Assembly (NCBI GenBank): GCA_017629415.1
Contig: JAGBXG010000053.1
Coordinates: 1-7,376, forward strand
Length of the DNA: 7,376 nt
From: Pseudomonadota bacterium
Lineage (GTDB): Bacteria > Myxococcota > Bradymonadia > UBA4248
Reading direction: 5' to 3'
This document shows positions 7,069-7,376 of the stretch, in pieces. A program made the position numbers and the translations under genes. A model generated the notes under the pieces. The model was not told where the DNA came from, did no database searches, and saw only the letters and a program-made list of their open reading frames with translations. Positions within the stretch are counted from its first letter, which is position 1, and each line of letters opens with the position of its first letter.

Positions 7069-7073
7069 CTCCT
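7069..7073 (-). promoter_or_regulatory. Shine-Dalgarno for first clpP start
   Basis: AGGAG on the minus strand, seven bases before the ATG at 7061. It is the stronger of the two clpP ribosome sites. Confidence 0.7.
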
Positions 7074-7112
7074 GCTTGAATATCCGGCGTATTTTTTGTC
7101 TGCATGGAGCAG

Positions 7113-7146
7113 TGCGGCAGACCTGAGCCGGAGCTGGTATGCCGCA
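7113..7146 (-). promoter_or_regulatory. Stem-loop between tig and clpP
   Basis: TGCGGCA (7113-7119) pairs with TGCCGCA (7140-7146). After one G/A mismatch, ACC (7121-7123) pairs with GGT (7136-7138). The stem begins 17 bases after the tig stop. The following minus-strand bases contain an A-run rather than a T-run, so it should not terminate transcription. A likely role is protecting or processing the tig mRNA 3' end, allowing different tig and clpP levels from one transcript. That role is inferred. Confidence 0.5.
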
Positions 7147-7163
7147 AGTCGCTGAGATATGGA

Positions 7164-7376
7164 TTAACCCTTTGCTTCGACGGATTTAACGGTGGCAGCG
7201 GCCTTAACGATTTCGAGGGCGCGGTCACGTTTGACCTGATCGCCGACGAACTGAGCGGCATTATTCTGCTTGAGCCACATGGAGATTTTGGATTCATCGA
7301 TGTGCTGGAACCATTTTTTGGCTTCGGTCATGACTTCGTCATCCGAGACTTCGATTTTTTCAGCGGCGGCGATGGC
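7164..7376 (-). CDS. tig: Trigger factor, C-terminal end (partial)
   Basis: The last 70 codons plus stop (TAA at 7164-7166); the gene continues beyond the window's right edge. It was read directly in the frame that is open to the edge. The translation contains AIAAAEKIEVSDDEV, then QFVGDQVKRDRALEIVK near the end. This follows the pattern of the helical C-terminal chaperone domain of trigger factor: the Ala-Glu-x-x-x-Ile-x-Val-(S/T)-x-x-(E/D)-(V/I) stretch, then a last helix of the type R-x-x-x-x-x-x-(K/R)-A-L-(D/E). Trigger factor is the ribosome-bound chaperone and peptidyl-prolyl isomerase that first meets nascent chains. The standard tig-clpP-clpX gene order strongly supports the call. The ribosome-binding and PPIase domains cannot be seen here. 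Confidence 0.87.
   Translation of the reverse strand, partial: AIAAAEKIEVSDDEVMTEAKKWFQHIDESKISMWLKQNNAAQFVGDQVKRDRALEIVKAAATVKSVEAKG

Noticed and set aside
1..7376. A novel defence, mobile or biosynthetic system
   Set aside because: All substantial minus-strand genes belong to well-known families (Tig, ClpP, ClpX, SPFH, PyrH, ClpB). No integrase, transposase, direct-repeat array, toxin-antitoxin pair or tRNA was found.

Overview
The window is a compact bacterial chromosomal locus with every gene on the minus strand. In order of transcription (right to left) it holds the 3' end of tig (trigger factor), clpP, clpX, an SPFH/Band 7 (prohibitin-type) membrane protein gene, pyrH (UMP kinase) and clpB. 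The tig-clpP-clpX order is the classical arrangement in many bacteria. The addition of an SPFH gene, pyrH and clpB is less usual. No mobile element, phage, CRISPR, tRNA or rRNA signal was found, so this looks like core genome. No ribosomal or other phylogenetic marker gives a firm taxon. The ClpP sequence (a three-residue insertion after the catalytic-His HQPL motif) and the overall ClpP/ClpX sequences are reminiscent of the PVC superphylum (Lentisphaerota/Verrucomicrobiota-like). That is an impression from memory, not a search result.

Layout. 7164-7376 holds the last 70 codons of trigger factor. A 102-bp gap with a strong stem-loop (7113-7146) separates it from clpP (6414-7061), which has two possible ATG starts, each with its own Shine-Dalgarno sequence. 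clpP ends at a good intrinsic terminator (UUCG-type loop and U-tract, about 6363-6390). The roughly 300 bp between that terminator and clpX (4596-6074) contains no convincing gene but holds an 18-bp imperfect palindrome; clpX therefore probably has its own promoter there. clpX, the SPFH gene (3634-4518) and pyrH (2878-3561) are separated by only about 70-80 bp and probably form one transcript. It ends at a strong terminator (2788-2829) preceded by a second hairpin. clpB (109-2685) follows with its own leader, which includes a small hairpin and a weak candidate promoter. A hairpin lies downstream of clpB at 7-34.

Functionally the window is a proteostasis cluster. Trigger factor receives nascent chains at the ribosome, ClpXP degrades tagged or misfolded proteins, and ClpB works with DnaK to pull proteins out of aggregates. 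The SPFH protein is an inner-membrane scaffold of a type that commonly organises or modulates membrane proteases. PyrH is the metabolic outlier, feeding UDP/UTP synthesis. I do not see a previously undescribed system. The items most worth a second look are non-coding: a palindromic element sharing the half-sites GCGTATTTG/CAAATAGCG downstream of both clpB and pyrH, the tandem starts of clpP, the ClpX C-terminal tail, and the clpX upstream palindrome.
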